The notes under the pieces are model-generated. The model was not told the DNA's origin. It was given only the letters and a program-made list of their open reading frames with translations, and ran no database searches. A stretch of 36,835 nucleotides of DNA from JBDTYT01 sp040005555 (lineage in GTDB: Bacteria; Actinomycetota; UBA4738; HRBIN12), in contig JBDTYT010000007.1 of assembly GCA_040005555.1 (NCBI GenBank), positions 1 to 36,835 of the forward strand, written 5' to 3'. Of the stretch, positions 33,608 through 36,835 are shown in pieces; the stretch's first letter is position 1, and each line of letters starts with the position of its first letter. The translations under genes were made by a program, and so were the position numbers.

Positions 33608-35361
33608 GTGCGGGCCTCGGGCAAACACGGCAGGCCTTTCATGATCTCGGAGGGGAAGGCGGCCTGGAAGACGGTGTCGTTCGCCGTAGCCGGATCGACG
33701 GCGACTCCCGGCCCTGCCGTCTGCGCCTGCGTGAGCCCCATGACCCATTCGGCCACCTGCGCCAAGGTGTAGCCGTTCTGGCGCAGCTCGGCCGTGTTGA
33801 TGAACATCTGCGTCGGCTGGATGAGGTCCACGATGTGCGTTGCGTCACCGTCGTGATCGAACGTCGAGTTGATCCCGGCCGCGATCGGCGTCGATGAGAT
33901 CTGGAAGCCGCCCGAGACCTTCGGCGAGATCATCGACCCGTGGTCGGCCGTGACGAGCATCGCCCACTGCCCCACTCCCACCTGCTGGTTCAAGTCGTCC
34001 ACGAGCGTCTTCAACGCGGCGTCTTGCGCGACGACGGCATCGCGCATCTCGAGTGAGTTCATGCTCCAGATGTGGCTGATGTAGTCGATCTCCTTGTAGT
34101 TCACGAACAGCAGGTCGGGGATCGCGTCCGCGCCGAAGCCCTCGCGCCGGATCATCTCCTCGAGCACGCGCGTTTGGTACGGGATACGTGCCGGAGTGTC
34201 GAAGCCCTGGAGGAGCTGGTCGATGGAGTTCGTGCGCCACTTCCCGTCGATCTTGCCGTCCGCGGCATCGACGGCCTGAACGTCGTTCTCGAAGCCCGGG
34301 ACGCTGTTCACGTAGCTCGGGAAGCGGAAGTAGTCGCGCAGGATCGGGCTGAGGTTCCACTGGAAGGTCTCGGATCCCAACGTGTCCGAGTTGGCGACCT
34401 CGCGGATCACCGCGATGTCCTTGTCGCCGCCGCCCCACATCGAGCCGTGGCCGATCAGTCCGAGGTGGATCGAGACGGTCGCGAGCTCGCCGACGACTGG
34501 CACGTTGTTCATCGCGCGATCGTAGATGTCGGCGAGCGTTGGCTCGACCAACCACTGCGGCCCCTGAGCCCACGGTGTCGTGATCTGGCCGCCGATGCGG
34601 AGGCGGTGGGCGATGATCCCGTGATGGTCCGGGAACGCGCCGGTCCCGATCGTTGCGTGGATCTGCGCGGTAGAGGTCGGCGAGGAGCCCACGCTCGCGT
34701 GCTCGTACCACGTGCCCTGGGGGATCAACGACTTCAGGTAGGGCCACGCGTCGGGCCACGCGGAGAGCACGTCGCGTCCTCCTGCGTCCCAGATGACGGT
34801 CACGATCAGCTTCGGGGGGGTCTGTCCGGGAACGATCGCCTCGGCCATCGGCGTGCCGTCGGGAGCGTGGTACCCGCTGAACTGCAGTAACTGGGCCTCG
34901 GTGGGCGCGATCCCCGCCGAGGTGACGGGGCGCCCCACCGCACCTTGCGCGGCGATGTGCCCGGGTCCGAACCAGAACATCGGGACGTCGTTCGTGTACG
35001 GCCATGGGCCGACGTGCGGAAGGCCCGAGCCGACGAAATCGTACTCCTTGGGCAGGATCTGGATCTCGGCGCCGCGGTCGGAGCGATACCCGCGCCAGGT
35101 GCGCAGCAGCCATTCGTGCGGGATCGAGCAGGCGAGGGCCGCTTGGCTTCCGGGAACGACGGCCGGTACCGACGTCGAGGGCTTCGGCCTCGGCGCGACC
35201 GACGCGGACGAGGAGGTGTTTGTCTGCCTCTGGGTGGAGGTCGGCCGCGGGGTGCCGGAGGTGCGCTCACCGCCGGAGCCCGTACAGGACGCGGCCAGCA
35301 AGATCACGGCAGCAAGCCACGCGAAAGGTCGTCTGGAGGTCACGGGCGGCATACGAAACAT
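33604..35361 (-). CDS. Permuted alkaline phosphatase-superfamily lipoprotein, paralog 3
   Basis: A 585-residue lipoprotein (LAAVILLAASC, Cys26) with a long Ser/Thr/Pro linker. The order is again DRGAEIQILPK, GSGLPHVGPWPYTNDVPMFWFGPG with His116, GIAPTEAQLL, then LIVTVIWDAGG with Asp192, nucleophile Thr231 in TSTAQIHATIGTG, NYKEIDYISH and TADHGSMISP. It is the first gene of the phosphatase operon. Start is taken as the ATG at 35361; a second ATG three codons later is equally possible. A TATGTT box at 35385-35380 could be its -10. It is divergent from the degenerate fourth paralog, 76 bases away. Confidence 0.87.
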   Translation of the reverse strand: MFRMPPVTSRRPFAWLAAVILLAASCTGSGGERTSGTPRPTSTQRQTNTSSSASVAPRPKPSTSVPAVVPGSQAALACSIPHEWLLRTWRGYRSDRGAEIQILPKEYDFVGSGLPHVGPWPYTNDVPMFWFGPGHIAAQGAVGRPVTSAGIAPTEAQLLQFSGYHAPDGTPMAEAIVPGQTPPKLIVTVIWDAGGRDVLSAWPDAWPYLKSLIPQGTWYEHASVGSSPTSTAQIHATIGTGAFPDHHGIIAHRLRIGGQITTPWAQGPQWLVEPTLADIYDRAMNNVPVVGELATVSIHLGLIGHGSMWGGGDKDIAVIREVANSDTLGSETFQWNLSPILRDYFRFPSYVNSVPGFENDVQAVDAADGKIDGKWRTNSIDQLLQGFDTPARIPYQTRVLEEMIRREGFGADAIPDLLFVNYKEIDYISHIWSMNSLEMRDAVVAQDAALKTLVDDLNQQVGVGQWAMLVTADHGSMISPKVSGGFQISSTPIAAGINSTFDHDGDATHIVDLIQPTQMFINTAELRQNGYTLAQVAEWVMGLTQAQTAGPGVAVDPATANDTVFQAAFPSEIMKGLPCLPEART

Positions 35362-35422
35362 CAGACCGAGCGAAACCTCAACATACCAGCGGCCTTCTGG
35401 CGTCCTTACGCCGACCCCGGGG

Positions 35423-35428
35423 TAGCGT
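35423..35428 (+). promoter_or_regulatory. Possible -10 box of the degenerate paralog
   Basis: TAGCGT lies nine bases before the GTG at 35438, giving a leader of at most a few bases. The spacing differs from the six bases seen at the other leaderless starts, so this is weaker. Confidence 0.3.
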
Positions 35429-35437
35429 GTCGGCGAC

Positions 35438-36760
35438 GTGTCCGGACGACGTCTCGTCACCCTCCTCGCGATCTGCGCCGCGATCGGCATCCCCGCGGTG
35501 GCGCTCCGCGCGGCGTGCGCGGGCAGATCCTGCTCGAACGGAGGTGGCGACGAGGCACGGATCCCGTTCTGCCCGCTGCCGGACGCGTTGAAGGCGGACC
35601 TGGCCGCCGGCTTCCGAGAGGGTCGCTCTCCCGACGTGTTCGCGGTCACCCGCGGAGCGATCGTCCATGGAGGGAGCGACCCCGCGGACGACCTCGTCCC
35701 GTGGCCGTCCCTCGGCGCGGCCGATACAACCGGCGTGCCCATCGTGTTCTCGGGAACCGGCGTGGACGCATCCGCGACGGTGCCCGGTGGCACGGGCCTC
35801 GATCAGATCGCCCCGACGATCTCGGACATCATCGGCTTGAGACGACGACATCCCGGGGTCCGCGCCGGGGTCGCAGTCAACGGTGTCGCGGCGGGCGAGC
35901 ACCCGCGCCTCGTGCTGGAGATCGCGTTGAAAGGGATCGGCACGCCGGATGTCCTGGACAGCTCCTGGCCCCTCCTGGATTCGCTGTTCCACCGCGGTGC
36001 GGGGACACTTCACGGCACGACGGGCTCGTTGCCGCTCGATCCCGCTGCGACGCTCACGACCCTCGGCACCGGTGGCCTCCCGTCGCAGCATGGCATCACG
36101 GGTTCATACGTCCGGAACAACGACGGCGATGTCGTGCGCGCTTGGGGCGACGGGGCGCCGCTCTCGGTGATCGCCACGCTCCCGGATGATCTCGATGAGA
36201 AGACCGGGCAGCGCTCGATGGTGGGTCTGGTCGCCACCGACGAAGCCGACCGCGGGTTGATCGGGGGGAACTGGTATCCGGACCATGACCGCGACGCGGT
36301 CACGGTGGCGAGCGCACCTGGTTCTGTGACGGCCGCCAGAGACATCCTGGCGCAGGGCTTCGGGCGCGACGCCGTGCCCGACATCTTGGGGGTGGTGCTC
36401 GCCGGGCCGAGAGCCGACGCACGGATCGGCCAGATCGTCGGACTCGCCCGGCGAGCATCGGGAGGGTCGCTCCTGGTCGTCGTGGCGGGCACCGGGACCA
36501 ATGGCGCCGACCCGAACACCGTCGATGCCACCGGCTCGGACGTCGTCCAGCAGGTGGAAGACCTCGTCGAGGGTAGCGCGCCGATCGTGGACAAGGCCGT
36601 CGCAGGGGGCTTGTTCCTCGACCAGGCGACGCTCGCCAGCGAGCAGTTGTCCGGCGACGCGGCGGTGCAGGCGCTGCTGCGGGTGACAACCCCCGATGGG
36701 CAGCGGATGATGGCGGACGCGTTCCAAGGATTCGCCGTTTCCTTCGCGAGGTACTGCTGA
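35438..36760 (+). CDS. Degenerate exported paralog of the permuted phosphatases (pseudoenzyme)
   Basis: A 440-residue protein with an N-terminal signal or anchor (RLVTLLAICAAIGIPAVAL) and the same permuted order as the three lipoproteins: DTTGVPIVFSGTGV matches the YTQQVPLLLYGPG block and LDQIAPTISDIIGL the APTE block, before PRLVLEIALKGIG in place of LLVTLIWDSGG. The first metal Asp is lost. The nucleophile segment reads LDPAATLTTLGTG, with Pro where Thr stands and no His. TADHG has become VAGTGTNGADP, and the NYKxxDxxxH block is unrecognisable. It is probably catalytically dead, acting as a binding or regulatory partner. Start GTG at 35438 has no Shine-Dalgarno. Confidence 0.78.
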   Translation: MSGRRLVTLLAICAAIGIPAVALRAACAGRSCSNGGGDEARIPFCPLPDALKADLAAGFREGRSPDVFAVTRGAIVHGGSDPADDLVPWPSLGAADTTGVPIVFSGTGVDASATVPGGTGLDQIAPTISDIIGLRRRHPGVRAGVAVNGVAAGEHPRLVLEIALKGIGTPDVLDSSWPLLDSLFHRGAGTLHGTTGSLPLDPAATLTTLGTGGLPSQHGITGSYVRNNDGDVVRAWGDGAPLSVIATLPDDLDEKTGQRSMVGLVATDEADRGLIGGNWYPDHDRDAVTVASAPGSVTAARDILAQGFGRDAVPDILGVVLAGPRADARIGQIVGLARRASGGSLLVVVAGTGTNGADPNTVDATGSDVVQQVEDLVEGSAPIVDKAVAGGLFLDQATLASEQLSGDAAVQALLRVTTPDGQRMMADAFQGFAVSFARYC

Positions 36761-36835
36761 TGGCCGACTCGACTGCTCGCACGCAGGTCCGGACCGCGGA
36801 TGCGCGGACGTGGGCGGGCGTCCTCGGGGTGCTCG
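36760..36835 (+). CDS. Start of an unidentified protein, cut by the right edge
   Basis: An ATG at 36760 shares its A with the TGA of the preceding gene (TGATG), and the frame stays open to the window end, giving 25 residues (MADSTARTQVRTADARTW and on, ending AGVLGVL). The last residues may begin a membrane helix. No family can be named. The coupling shows it is co-translated with the degenerate phosphatase paralog. Confidence 0.6.
   Translation, partial: MADSTARTQVRTADARTWAGVLGVL

Overview
This is a G+C-rich bacterial window (about two thirds G+C by eye). Its gene content suggests an uncultured or poorly studied actinobacterium-like organism: a WS/DGAT acyltransferase, a DUF1684 protein, an adenosine-specific kinase family protein, a primary-type sigma factor, and many starts that look leaderless. 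A Chloroflexota relative cannot be excluded. There are 33 coding regions, two cut by the window edges. No tRNA, rRNA, CRISPR array or insertion sequence is visible.

Region 1 (about 1-14.7 kb) is a sugar or amino-sugar utilisation island. On the minus strand run a GH4 glycosidase, a ROK regulator, an ABC importer (lipoprotein binding protein and two permeases), a Gfo/Idh/MocA oxidoreductase and a BadF-type sugar kinase. On the plus strand lie a DegT-type PLP aminotransferase and then an operon of SIS sugar-phosphate protein, NodB-type deacetylase, second BadF-type kinase and the UgpC/MsmK-type ATPase that would power the importer. A second GH4 gene sits between them on the minus strand. The same palindrome, AGGAAACTTTCCT, lies just downstream of the promoter of the ROK operon and of the SIS operon and is the likely ROK operator. 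Two divergent gene pairs appear to fire from overlapping back-to-back -10 boxes.

Region 2 (about 14.7-26.8 kb) is housekeeping and mixed: a soluble PAS histidine kinase without a partner, an adenosine-specific kinase family protein, an M20 peptidase, a PlsC-like acyltransferase, a sigma-70 factor with a readable promoter, a MoaD/ThiS-like domain fused to an Asp-box propeller, two alpha/beta hydrolases, a WS/DGAT acyltransferase, an EamA transporter, an AlaX-like tRNA editing protein, DUF1684 and DinB-like proteins.

Region 3 (about 26.8-36.8 kb) is the most unusual. A tightly overlapping minus-strand operon encodes three paralogous lipoproteins of the alkaline phosphatase/phosphodiesterase superfamily, then a 1128-residue membrane protein joining a GT-C-like half to an MFS half, then the DinB-like protein. 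The lipoproteins carry the family motifs in circularly permuted order: the module that normally ends the enzyme, with the last metal-binding His, comes first. A divergent fourth paralog keeps this permuted layout but has lost the nucleophile and the metal ligands, so it looks like a secreted pseudoenzyme. Together these genes suggest an envelope glycan or phospho-polymer system.
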